From positions 3,472,001 through 3,536,000 of the forward strand of contig NC_016475.1 of the NCBI RefSeq assembly GCF_000226095.1: DNA of 64,000 nt. The letters run 5' to 3'. A model generated the notes under the pieces. That model searched no databases. It worked only from the letters and a program-made list of their open reading frames with translations, and was not told where the DNA came from. This document shows, one piece after another, positions 23,951 through 35,396 of the stretch. This DNA is from Thermothelomyces thermophilus ATCC 42464 (lineage: Eukaryota > Ascomycota > Sordariomycetes > Sordariales > Chaetomiaceae). The translations under genes were made by a program, and so were the position numbers. Numbering within the stretch: position 1 is the first letter of the stretch; each line of letters starts with the position of its first letter.

Positions 23951-25172
23951 TGGCAGGAGAGTATATACTACTAATTTCGATTCTCCTAGCTCTAAGGTAG
24001 TAGGGTTTTATAGTTACCTAGAGGTAGGATAGATTGTAGATAACTGATACCTAAGGAATCGAAAGACCCGGACCTAATGTTTTATTCCTCTAGGAACAAA
24101 TTAAATAGTATCGTAACAAAGTTTTCCGGCTTAATATAGAACTATACGAATAAGATAGACGCTTGATTTGACTTGCCTAGTAGAGCGATAAGATAAGGGA
24201 CGAGATAAAGGAACTCTGACGTATTGTAAAAACTATTAAAGGGGAATAGCCTATGATATATAATAGGCCTGATAGCTACGCCAAGCATTTTGACGACTAA
24301 TAACTTAGCCACGACGTATAGAACCCCGAGTACTAGTTTATATACGCAAACCGCGGAAAAGATAAGCGTATATAGGAAAGTTATTAGAAGAAACATTCCT
24401 ACCTTAGCATTAGAGTATCTACAGTCTATATATAATGGGAAGGATTTAAAAAAGAATTCTAATACCTTCTAGGTGACACTATGCGACTATACCTACGATA
24501 CAAGGTATATATATAAGTGCCCTGGTTCTAGTGTGTATTATACAAATGCCGATATCACTTTCGTAACAAATTTGAAAACAATTACTAGCCGACCTGACAA
24601 GGAAATAAGGACAGGAGCCTCCGCCCTATAGAATAGGTCTATAATATAGGAAACAGAGTGGCCGAATTGCTCTAGAAGATCGAAGCCTATAATCTAGAAG
24701 GCATTATAGTAGTTCTAAAGCAAGCCTAGCCTAGGCACTATAGAATAGGACAAGACATATAGGACTCGTGCTAGAGTAACGACTACCTCTACCATGTAGA
24801 TAAAAAGAAATCACGGATCTAGGAGCTTTAGATGAAGCTATAGTACGTACGATAGAAAGTAGAACAGACCTAATAGTAGGAAATTGTAAGCACTTAATAG
24901 CTCGTAGAAATAGGCACGATTGACAAAGCCACTATCAGCCAAACAACCGAAGAGGTTAGCACTGACCTAGGAAATGGGTTAGGGCCCTTCGAGGGGCCTA
25001 AAAACCATTAACGCCCGTATAGTAGCAAGTGGTAGCGTAGTATAGGAGGAACTAGTATAAGAGACTACTATATCGAGACCTCCTAGTAGAAATATAGGAA
25101 ATCGCTGTAATCTTTAGACGACGGCGGTAAGATAAGCGATTATAGATAATAGCACAATAGAAATAGCACGAA

Positions 25173-28100
25173 ATGCTCGTACTAGTAGATAGTAGAGTAG
25201 AGATAAACCTGATTTCACCAATACTTGTAAATTAGCTATAGATACCCTAGAGAATAAAGTAGAAGTATAGTATAGTCAAAGGGCCATTTCCGACGTAATA
25301 GGCACGTAAGGAGACTAAACCGATTAATATTATTATAGTAAGGAAGACTATAGTAGTTATATTTAGTATTATAGATATAGGCAATAATAAAGATATAATA
25401 TTAGGATTACTATAGTATAAAGATTACGACCTAGATATTAGTTAGAAGAATAGTAGCTACCTACGACCCTAAACGGAGTCGTATTTAATTAGTAAGATAG
25501 GGAGCGTACAAAGATCGCGAGCAGATAATACTTAGGGGAAGGCATATCCTACAGATCTACCATAAGAGATAGACAGTAGTAGGCAGACTACTATAGACTC
25601 TAGAAGAAGCGGTATAACGACACCAACATTATAATAGGAGGAACAAGCTAAACTGCCGATAGCTATTCTCTCTGTTAACGAATGCAGAGCACTATAACTA
25701 GAGTAGTAGGTTAAGATAGGAGAAATCGCTAGTATCGCTATAGACGGAACTAAGTTCGTATACTATTAGAAAATCGAGAAACAAGACGAGACTAGGAAAG
25801 TACTAAAGGAATACAAAGGACACCTAGCATTTAAACCGAAGCATCTAGAAGGATTACCAGAACACGGCCTATAGGATTACAAGATTAAGCTTAAGGAAAG
25901 AGCACGACTAAAGTTCTTTAAGATTTACTATATGAGCTGGATATAAAACAAAGAACTTAAGTGATACTTAGAGGAGAATCTTCGAAGAGGATATATCTGC
26001 CTGTTAATATTACTAGTAGGCTACCTAATCCTATTTGTACCTAAGAAAGATAGAAAGCTACGGTTATATATTAACTATTAGTAACTTAACGAATAGACCG
26101 TGAAAAACCGATACCTGTTACTACTAATCTTATAGCTCCGAGATTAGTTAGCAGGAGCCTAATATTTTACGTGTCTTGACTTATTATTGGCCTATAACTA
26201 TATATAGATCAAAGAAAGCGACAAGTAGAAAATGGCCTTTAGGATACCCTATAGCTATTACAAGTACCTCGTCATGCTATTTAGACTTATAAACGCACTA
26301 GCAATGTTCTAAGCCCTAATTAATTAAGCTATCTGATCCTTTCTCGATAAATTTGCGATATATTATCTCGATAATATACTTATCTTCTCTAAAATAATAG
26401 ATAAATACTAGAAGTATATAAGAGTAGTACTAGATACGTTATATATATATAAGCTATTAGTTAATAAGGAAAAGAGCGAATTCCACGTTAGGAAGATAGT
26501 ATTTTTAGGATACGAAATATTCCTAGGACAAATCCGGATAGAACCTTTAAAAGTCGAAGCTATCAAGGATTAGCTATGACTAACGTCAGTTACGGAAGTA
26601 CAAAGTTTTATCGGGTTTACGAACTTCTACCAGATGTTCATTAGGAACTTTGGAGCAATCGTATAACCTTTATACAAACTTACTAAGAAGAACGCTAAAT
26701 TCTAATGGGAAGAATAGCATAAGTAAGCATTTATATAGATCCGTAACGCTATTACTAAAGATCTAATACTAGTGCTACTAGACCCTAAGAAGCCATTTAA
26801 GGTAGAAATAGACGCTTTAGACTACGCTATTAGAGGACAATTAGGATAACAAGACGAATAAGGGAAGCTATATCCTATAGCCTTCTTTTTAAAGAAGCTC
26901 GATAGACTATATCTTAATTATCTAATCTATGACAAGGAACTACTTACGATTGTCGAAGCTTTTAAGGAATAGCGATTATACCTTAGTAGTACAATTAAAC
27001 TAGTATAAGTATATATAGATTATAAGAATTTACGATACTTTATAACGACAAAGGAGCTTAATAGATAATAAATATAATAGGTAGAATTCCTTATAGAATT
27101 CAATTTTGAGATCCGCTATAAGAAGGGTAAAGAGAACGTATAAGCGGACGCCTTAAGCCGACGAACGGATCATATAGAAGGACGAACGGAAACAACGCCA
27201 CTGTTATTCAAGGAACGAATAGACAGAACGCTATATCACGAAACGTAGACACCCGTGGAAGACAATCTACTTAACTCGTTCCTAGAATGTTATATAATCT
27301 TCCGAGAAGAAAGGATCAACAAGGTATAGTATTAAGCAACACCCGGACTAGTGGTACCTAATGAAGTGAAAGAAAAAGATAGGAAACTCTAGTACTAAGG
27401 TAAAGCGTATATCTATAATAAAGATTAATAGCTATAAATGATTTAAGAACTCTATAAGTCGAAACTTGGAGGATATAAAGGAGTCACGAAGACTGTTATA
27501 CAAGTTAAGAAATACTACGACTTTCTATAGTTAACGATACAAGTTAAGGAAGTCGTATAGAACTACGATATCTGTAATCAAAGCAAAACGGCATAATATA
27601 AGCCGTATAGGCTACTTTAGCCACTACTAATAGCTGACAAACTATAGAGTTTAGTTATAATAGACTTCATTATAAAGCTACTAGAATCTAAGGATATAGC
27701 TATAGGAGTAACCTACGATAGTATCCTTACTATAGTAGATTGCCTAACTAAATAGGTATACTTCTTCCTATATAAGGAGTCCTAGATAGCTAAATAGTTA
27801 GTGGATATAATCTATCGGCAAGTCATATTAGTATATACTTAGCTACAAGAATAGATTACCAATAGAGATACCAAGTTTATATCAAAGTTCTAGCAAGCGT
27901 TAATATAACGATTAGACGTCAATAGCAAGCTATTAATAGCATATTACCTATAGACTAACAGACAAATAGAGCAACTAAACTAAGTTATCAAGTAGTACCT
28001 TCGTTCTTACATTAACTACTAACAAGACGACTAGGTCATACTAGTACTAATAGTATAACTCACCTATAATATAACACTAATAGAAATAACTAAAGTCACA

Positions 28101-28670
28101 CTATTCTTTACAAACTATAGATATAAAGTAGACCTTAGGCAAGGACTAGAGGTCATAGTGCCGAGAGTAGCAGTCAAAGCAAAACAAATATATATATTAT
28201 ATAAGAAGCTTAAAAAGGAACTTAAGTTTATTAGAACTAGAATAAAGAACTACTATGACAAACATAGGCTCAAGGGACCTTACCTAAAGAGGGGAGATAA
28301 AGTCTACCTAATCGTACGAAACTTATAAACCAAATGACTAAGTATGAAGCTAGACTTCAAGAAGGTCAGACCCTTCGTTATCAAGGAACGAATCTTGACA
28401 TCTAACTACCGACTATCGTTACCGTCATCTATGCGATTATAGACAGATGTTTTTTATATTTCACTTCTCGAACTAGCACTAAAGAATGCCAAGACCGCTA
28501 TAAATATCGAAGCAGAGGACGAAGAGGAAGAATAGGACGTCGAAGAAATTCTAGATTTATATATTATCAACGGGGAACTATAGTATCTAGTCAAATGGCT
28601 TGATTTTGGACTAGAGGATAACTTATAGAAACTAGTCAAGAATTTAAACTACCCTAAGAAACTAGAATAG
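25173..28670 (+). pseudogene. Gypsy-2 pol relic: protease, reverse transcriptase, RNase H, integrase, chromodomain
   Basis: Same order as Gypsy-1. The protease active site is readable at 25173-25215 (V-D-S followed by Arg in place of Gly). The reverse-transcriptase catalytic box at 26364-26375 reads YLDN instead of YLDD, the same RIP outcome as in Gypsy-1. Integrase runs to about 28330, and the chromodomain (EEILD...V-K-W-L-D-F residues) lies at ~28535-28660, better preserved than in Gypsy-1 because the Trp codon survives. Inactive. Confidence 0.85.
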
Positions 28671-28739
28671 TTCTACCGGCAGAACCTAGATCGACTAAAG
28701 GAAAACCTAGGACAGAACTAAAGACGGCGCCCTAGTTAA

Positions 28740-29299
28740 TAATATCGATAGTATTATTAATCTATAACAAGGGTATAGTAGGTGCCTCTTGCTACTCTTA
28801 CCGCTTAACCTCCTCTAACTTGTCTAAGGTCGACAGACTATATGCTACTATATTAGTACCTTTCTTTACTAAAAACTCCTTCTACTAATGAAGATGCCGG
28901 AGCCGTATAAGCTTTTCGGATAACTCATGCTAGGCTTCTTCTAGATAGCGTTAAGATTTATCTAGCTCAAGTTTAGTATAATATTTAGTATCCTTAATAT
29001 AATGCTGCTCCTAGAGAATACGATCTATTAGAACGAACATTAGGAATCATATTTAAAAAAAAAAAAGCAAAGAGAAAGGATACATGCTTATAGGAAGAAA
29101 GCGATATACTAGAGCTATTATAAGAACGACCTTGATAAACGTAGGCTTTATAACGCTTTATATATACGATCATTTTACAGACGAGGCCTTATAACACGTA
29201 CTAAGAGCAAGGCATAACAATAAAACCATTCTTAGCAATGTTCTAAGCAAGGGAAGCATGGTAACGTGCAAAATACAACTTCCGTTTCTCTATCGGCAT
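28740..29299 (-). pseudogene. Gypsy-2 antisense accessory frame (Cys-rich, coiled-coil)
   Basis: A minus-strand relict frame starts at the ATG at 29297-29299 (MPIEKRKLYFARYH...). It continues with Cys-rich sequence around 29215-29100, where several Cys are intact or TGY-to-TAY mutated. A charged, heptad-like region follows (~29040-28800, ending LSTLDKLEEVKR). The plan matches the antisense frame of Gypsy-1 although the sequences are not alignable by eye. An A-run at about 29053-29064 may be a later slippage. Confidence 0.55.
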
Positions 29300-29390
29300 T
29301 TTGTCAACAAGGCAACTATAACACAGAAACAGGAAGAATACAGTACTTATAAGCGAAGGGTTATTAGCGCTATTTAAAACAGCCTAAGAG

Positions 29391-29426
29391 GGCTTTCGGG
29401 TCGAAAGCCTTAAAGGAAGGGCATCA
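29391..29426 (+). promoter_or_regulatory. Gypsy-2 hairpin and polypurine tract
   Basis: GGCTTTCG-GGT-CGAAAGCC (29391-29409) is a perfect 8-bp stem, followed by the purine-rich AAAGGAAGGG next to the LTR. The same elements, partly mutated, precede the Gypsy-1 3' LTR. Confidence 0.7.
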
Positions 29427-29879
29427 TGTCACAGATAAGCATATAGACGGCCTAGCAGGCTATAGCTAGGACGCGGGACATTCCGACAGCCAATCACTTG
29501 ACGGACTAATCAGAAGATTATCATTACTAAGACTAAGGTCTTCACTAGTGATAATAACATGTCACCGTCGACAACGTGGAATTACAGAGTAAAAGGAGAA
29601 ACGGTACTAGTAATAACTATTGAAGAAGGACAGATAATTATATATATATAGCTAGCTAGTCACTTGTTATGGTAGACTCTAGGAGTTCACTAGTGATAGC
29701 AACCTAACCTACAATTACAGTACTTATACCAAGTATTACTGACGACTGTAGGAGATAACTCTAGTGTTGTTATGAACCCTTTGGCTTTACCGAATCCCTT
29801 AGACGACCTGTACGCTTGTCCTGCTTAATTTACCTCCGTCTGAACCCTTTTAGAAGAAGTCTGAGTTAGGTTCGTCACA
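29427..29879 (+). repeat. Gypsy-2 3' LTR (453 bp)
   Basis: Starts TGTCACAGAT and ends GTTCGTCACA, followed by the target duplication AGTTA. It is the less mutated of the two Gypsy-2 LTRs. Confidence 0.93.
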
Positions 29880-31522
29880 AGTTAGCTCTATAGCCGTTAC
29901 CCCCTTGGCCGGTTATAAAAAGGAGGGGGTTCTAGGCTATGGAAAGGAGATACAGGTCTGTCGGGTGTCGAATAAGGCGCTCCTAGCCGCCTATTAGGCT
30001 AGGGTAGGCCTCCTATAGGGGCGTTTAGCCCTGATCTAATAGTAGTCGTTATCTTCCGGCTAGTTACTAAACTCGAAGGCTACCTTCTAATATAGTTACT
30101 CTAGTAGTTAGAAGGTTCGAGGTCTATACTAATAGGCCTCCCTAGCCCTCTCCTAGGCCTTGACTTTCTTTAGGCAGCCTCTATACTAGGCTATATAGGG
30201 GCCCCTATAGGCCGTATACCTATAAGGGAGTTAGTTAGAGTAGGTAAGGTACTAGGCCTCCCTAGCCTTCCCCCCCTCCCTATAGGCCTTTACACTATAA
30301 CGGCTATAATAGGCTAGCTACTAGTAATACTACTAGGTATAACTAAAGCTCTAATACCTATAGTATTACCTTGGCTCTAGAGCATCCTAGTAGGGCTTAT
30401 AATCTAGCACCTAGGTATCCTAGACTACGCCCTCGTTACAGGCCTTCTAGGCCTCTTCGAGGTCCTATAGGCCTAGGAATACTATAGCCTACTTCCTCTA
30501 TAGGCTCTTTAGCAACCGGAACTTGACCATTTCGATCGAGTATAGGCCTACGGCCCCTTTAAAGTCTTATTCGCTAACCCCCTATAGCTCCTCCTTCTAG
30601 ACTCCTTTAGCTAGGACTATATAGGCCCTACCAACCTCCCTAGCCTCCTCTCCGAAGGCTATAACCACCTATCGCTTATTAGCCGAATACCAATCCTTAG
30701 TAGCCTTATCTTTAAAGATTACTACTATATCCCTACTTAGGAGCTTCCTAGCCGTAACGGCTCTCTAGCGGCTAGAAGCCCTATTGACTACTTAGACTAT
30801 CTCGGCCGGGGTTTAGGCTTTAAGGTCCTCCTATAGGCCTACGTTCCGTATCGTGACCTCCTACGAGGCCTATAACGGCACTGCCTTAGCCGATAGTAGG
30901 CCCCCCTAGGGGCCTATTACCCCCTATTACGAGCTTATGGCTACCTGTGCCTAGGTTAGGTAGGGGGTAGCCTTAAGGGCTTCTTTAAGCCCCTTTTTAA
31001 CTTCCTTAGCTATAAGTTCCTATAGGTTTAGAACTAGGCCTATAATAATAGTCGTAAGGCCCTGTAAGAGCCTATTAACAAGGTCCTATACCCTGCCCTA
31101 TTTAGGGCTTAGTACGAGGTTAACTAGTTACGTAATAAGACCCCTTAGCTCCTTAATATCCGGGGTAGGGTAGGCCTACGGTAGGCCCCCCTTTGATTAG
31201 TTTAAAGCTATAGGCCTCCCTACTTAGTGGCTTGGCGGTAGGCTTTAAATTGACGTTACATTTAGGGGCGCTAGTTAGTCTGTACGGTGAAAATTTTGAC
31301 AGGCGTGCGAGGTACGGTCGGATTGCGGTCGAGTCCGGTTTCTATACCTACGATGCCTGTTGCACACCTGCAACGGCTCGCACGCGGTTGAAAGTGGTAC
31401 CGTTAGATAGCGTTTTTTCGAGAGCTTTCTAGCGATGGTGGTTTCGTGTGTTTTGGTAGGGTATTCGCAAAGATGCAAGAGAAGTGCTATTTGGGCTAGG
31501 TGTTAGGTAGGTTGGTATAGGG
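29880..31522 (-). mobile_element. LINE copy C, 5' segment (ORF1 and leader)
   Basis: Carries the start of ORF2 and ORF1 on the minus strand, with a gag-like zinc-knuckle region around 30230-30150, and the 5' leader up to 31522. Short open stretches at 31232-31432 (+) and 31275-31478 (-) lie in the leader and show no coding support. The 14-bp target-site duplication follows at 31523-31536. Confidence 0.88.
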
Positions 31523-31536
31523 TTCTCTCCTTTTAT

Positions 31537-32001
31537 AAGGTCAATATATAGCTCTGGAGTATAATTATAAGAGGATAGGGTAATATATTACTATAGGGGG
31601 CTTATTTAACTGTTAAAGAGGGCTACCGAGGTTTGCTAACTTTCGGCTACTCTAGTGGCCACTATAGAGCCCAGACCTCAGTCCAATTAAAAATATCTAG
31701 CACTAGATAAAAATAAAAATCTCTGAAAGGTGGTATTAGATTAAGACAGTGGCTCAGATGGCTATAGTACTCTAGGAAGTCTAGAGCTAAATACCTGTTA
31801 AATTCCTAGTCTTTGGCTATAGATATAGAGAAAAGGATAGATCATTTGGCTTAATAACAAGGTGGCCCTAATCAAGTACTGAAATAGCTATAGTTGTAAT
31901 ATTAATTTGGTGGCAGTTTGGCCCTGTTTTGCGTATTCTGTATATCTTTAAAGTTAGAGGGTAGAAAAAGTAGGTGGGTAAACACTTTTCTGACCCTACT
32001 A
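31537..32001 (+). mobile_element. Tc1/mariner element M1, segment 3 of 3
   Basis: Matches about 60650-61111 of the intact copy. It contains the S-P-I-E-N-I-W-type transposase block near 31681-31700, where Glu has become Lys and Trp a stop. The terminal repeat ends at 32001, followed by the target TA (32002-32003). Confidence 0.85.
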
Positions 32002-33345
32002 TACCTCGAAATAGAAGCCTAGGTATTGCCCCTTAACCTCTATTTTAATAAGAGGCTAGCCGACTTTAAAGCTAAACTTGACTAGCTGCTTCTATAGACT
32101 AGGGTAGGCCTAGGGGCTACCTAGTTCCCTATAAAGGCTTTTATCTAATAAGCCTATAATAGGCTAAGCTAGAGGTTCTAGAAAAGAAAGGCTAGGGTAA
32201 GGGGCTAGGAGCTAAAGCCTATAGCCTTAGAGGTAATAAGGTTAATAGTCTAGTAATAGGTTTAAAAGGGCTATAGAAGGGGTCTACCCCTCCTATAGAC
32301 CTTATAGAGGAGGTTATAAGCTATAGAACTAGCTATAGTAACCTGTTAGAGTAACCTGCTAGGGTAACTAGTAAAATGCTAATTAAGCTAATAAGAGAAT
32401 AAAAAGAAGTCTATTTTTTATCTATATTTTACCTTACTTAGTATTAAGATGTACCTATATTAATAGTAGGTATAGGTTTTTAGTTACTTAGTATAGCTAG
32501 AAAACTATATAATATACTTATAAGTTATAGAAAAACTATCTTCCTATTTAAGCGTCGGTTTCTTATTCTAATCTTATATTAGGCTTGCCTTGGCAATAGT
32601 AGGAACTAGGCTACGTCTATTCCAATTTATAGATATTGATATTAGGGCCGCTTTAGGGCAAGAGTATTCGAGCTCCAATTATTTATCCTCCAAAGAGGTA
32701 TCTAGCAGTATTCTTTCCCTTTATTACTAAGCTAGTAGAAAGATATAATATATACTAGATAAAGACCCCCTATGCCTAGTCTTTATAAGGGAAGGCCTAT
32801 AAAGGTACTAGGGCCTAATAAAGGCCTAGAGCTCCCTACTAGTATAGGCCTATATAGGGGCTATTAGCCTCTATGACTTCCTATTTAGGGTTTAAGTCCC
32901 AGGGGTTAGTACCCCTTACTATGCCTATAGCTAGGGAAGGGAGACTATTAAGTACCGAGTCGTATAGTGCCTAAACCTACTAAGAAGCCGAACCTAGGAA
33001 TCTTAGGAAATATAGTCGTAAAGGGACCTAGACCTTGTTTTACAGGGTATAGGGGCCTATAACCATCGTTTGGTAAGGAGGGTTCTATAGTGGCTAATGG
33101 ACCTAGGGAGGCTTCTAGAATACCGCCTTGTAAGGAGGCTAGACTAGGAGGCAAGGCCTCTATAGGGCTATTCTAGCTACTTCTCCTTTTTTTTATACTA
33201 TATTAGTATTCTAGATTAGGTGTTATAGGCAGGATAGAGGTTTTTATCTGGCCTATTAGGTATGGTTTCCTTTGTATATAATTAGAAGAGGCTTTGGTAT
33301 GCTTATTAGTATAGTAGTATAGGAATAATAATAATAATAATAATA
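32002..33345 (+). mobile_element. LINE copy D, right part with (TAA)n tail
   Basis: Reverse complement of the LINE 3' region, ending in (TAA)n near 33320-33345. It is interrupted at about 32350-32735 by foreign DNA. The open stretch at 32948-33154 (-) is antisense to the LINE tail region. Heavily RIP-mutated. The sequence right of the tail is another Tc1/mariner fragment. Confidence 0.8.
32350..32735. repeat. ~385-bp insertion in LINE D, possible solo LTR or small element
   Basis: LINE homology stops near 32350 and resumes near 32735, with AAGCT on both sides as a possible 5-bp target duplication. The inserted DNA has no coding capacity. No second copy of it was seen in the window, so its class is not established. 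Confidence 0.4.
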
Positions 33346-33640
33346 TAATATTCCCCTATCTTCTTGTAATTATACCTTAGAGCTATATATTAACCTTATC
33401 TTATTATAGAAAGGAAAGAAGTATAGTATAAAGATCTAATTAGTATATTTATATTGGTTTAAATAGATACCCTAGTATAAGTGATCTAAGAGTATCTATT
33501 TGATTAGTTCTTATATACTATAGAAGGTATTAGACGGCTTGGTTATCTAACTTAAATGTACTTCTAGATCTAGGCTTTGATTAGAACGGCTTGTCGACTC
33601 AATTAGTAAGGTTATATTTAACTTTTGACATAGTATAGTA
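33346..33640 (-). mobile_element. Tc1/mariner fragment M3
   Basis: Reverse complement of about 60400-60710 of the intact mariner copy, including the helix-turn-helix region. Neither terminal repeat was found, so it is a truncated fragment abutting LINE D. Confidence 0.75.
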
Positions 33641-35340
33641 GGCTCTATTGGTAGTAAGCTAGAGTAGGTCTATTAACTATAGAAAGAGAGCTTACTAAAA
33701 CACTCTAGAATTATTATAGCTACTGTATTTAAGAGATTTATAGGCTCTAGTATCAAGGTTAGGCGGGGAAAAACTTAGATATATAGGTAGAGATCAATTT
33801 ATAATAGAAATTATAGTATAAACAAGATTATATATATACCCTATACATTATTAGCAGCCTAGGCTTAGTATGCCTTAGGGGACAGACTTTTATAGCTAAC
33901 CTCTATATATTAATTACTAACTACTATATATCTTTATTTTCTATACCTTCCCTATTAACTTTTAAGATAATTATTGTTTCCTAGATATTAGTAACTAGGA
34001 AGGTATTAGTAGTCTTCTTCTTTTATACCCTTTATATTATACCTATATAAATTATACCTATAATTTAGAAGATTCCTATTCTTCTTAGCTACAAAGAGAT
34101 TTTATATATAAATAATCCTAGTTATACTCTAGTATGAAGGATACCTATATATATATCTAATAAGACTTTCTAATACTTTATTTATAGGAGGCCTAATATA
34201 GTATTATATATAAGTCTTAGGACTATATAGAATATAGCCTAGCTTATCTAGCGATTAATATATATCATAATATAAGCTATTAAAGTAATCTTCTAATCTA
34301 GATATAGCTTAGCTATAGTCTTAAAGGTATATATAAAATAGATAAACTAATTTACTTAATTCTAAGCTTCTAATATATTCTCTTACTAAGAGTATTATAG
34401 CTAGAATATCTATTATCTATTTAAGTATTTACAAAGCTAGTAGAGTTAAGGAAGATTAGAATAATAAAAGGGGGTCTATCCATTCTTTTACTAATCTTTA
34501 TAAACTTATCTTCTAGGTAGTTATAGTCTTTTAGCCCGTTTTATAAGACTTTGCTCAGGGGCTACTCTTTTCCGTATTCTCTATTTTCTTCATTAGATAG
34601 GTTATAGTCCTCCCTCTATTCCTTAGCCTTTAAGGTTAATATTAATTTTAAATCTTAGCTAGTTCTTCTATATTAGTCTTATAGGAAGGGTAAAATTATA
34701 TTTGGTAATAAAGTGACCTTTCTATCTATACTAGATATATACTCTAGCTACCTATTATACAAAGTATACTTCCTAGCTAACCCATTTTATCTATAAGGTA
34801 TTACCTTTATATCTATCTACCTTATCCTTATTAGGACCTTTCTTCTACAGGTTAATATATATTAAATTAATCCTAGTTATTAATATATCTCTTTTTCTCT
34901 ATAGTTTAGATATTACCTATTACCCTTATATCTATTAATATCTATTACCTAATTAACAGGCTTTAGGATATTTAATAATCTTATAATATTTTTCTATAGC
35001 TATTATATAATTATCTTAAGGGATTCCTTATCTTATTACTATATACTTGAGTTTTAAAGAAAGGTATTGTTATAATTTAAGGTATATCTTATTATTTTAG
35101 AGGAGACTACCTACCTTTAATAGCTTAGCCTTAAACTAAATAATAAAAGTAGAGAATAATTTATTATCCCTCTATTATAGGAATTCTAGCTCTAATATAG
35201 CTACTATCTTCTTATAAGGGTTAAGGAAGATACTCTCAAGGTATTAATAGAACTAGGTCAGATTATATCTTATTATTAGGCCTATAGACTTATAATAGGC
35301 TATAACTTAGGTCTATACCTAATATATAAGGTCCCTATAG
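33641..35340 (-). pseudogene. RIP-degraded retroelement relic with protease-like reading
   Basis: Read on the minus strand with TAA/TAG as mutated codons, 34640-34250 gives protein-like sequence with a hydrophobic F-I-I stretch and an S-F-V-N-T segment, reminiscent of the aspartic-protease region of Gypsy-type polyproteins. The rest is AT-rich and undiagnosed. It is not related by eye to Gypsy-1 or Gypsy-2. Confidence 0.3.
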
Positions 35341-35396
35341 ATAAAGACTTACTACCCAGTGGTTAGTGATAAAGACTTACTACCTAGTGGTTAGTG
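35341..35396 (+). repeat. 28-bp direct duplication containing a pogo terminus
   Basis: Two 28-bp copies (35341-35368, 35369-35396) differ at one base, C versus T in a CpA context. The second copy contains the outer terminus of the pogo element that starts at 35383, so the duplication includes flank plus the first bases of the terminal repeat. Confidence 0.85.

Larger units (their letters stand above)
22270..29879 (+). mobile_element. Gypsy-2, chromodomain Ty3/Gypsy LTR retrotransposon
   Basis: A complete 7610-bp element inserted in LINE C with target-site duplication AGTTA (22265-22269, 29880-29884) and 453-bp LTRs. gag-pol is closely similar to Gypsy-1, but the U3 half of the LTR and the segment between the chromodomain and the polypurine tract are unrelated in sequence. 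It is RIP-mutated throughout; stop-free stretches inside it on the minus strand (23470-23736, 24142-24396, 28454-28639) are incidental. Confidence 0.95.

Noticed and set aside
23470-24472. Stop-free stretches of 60-90 codons inside Gypsy-2 as host genes
   Set aside because: They overlap gag and the gag-pol region of the element, mostly antisense, with low-complexity composition caused by AT enrichment.
31232-31478. Two overlapping small frames near the 5' end of LINE C
   Set aside because: They lie in the LINE leader on opposite strands; the homologous region of copy A does not keep them open.
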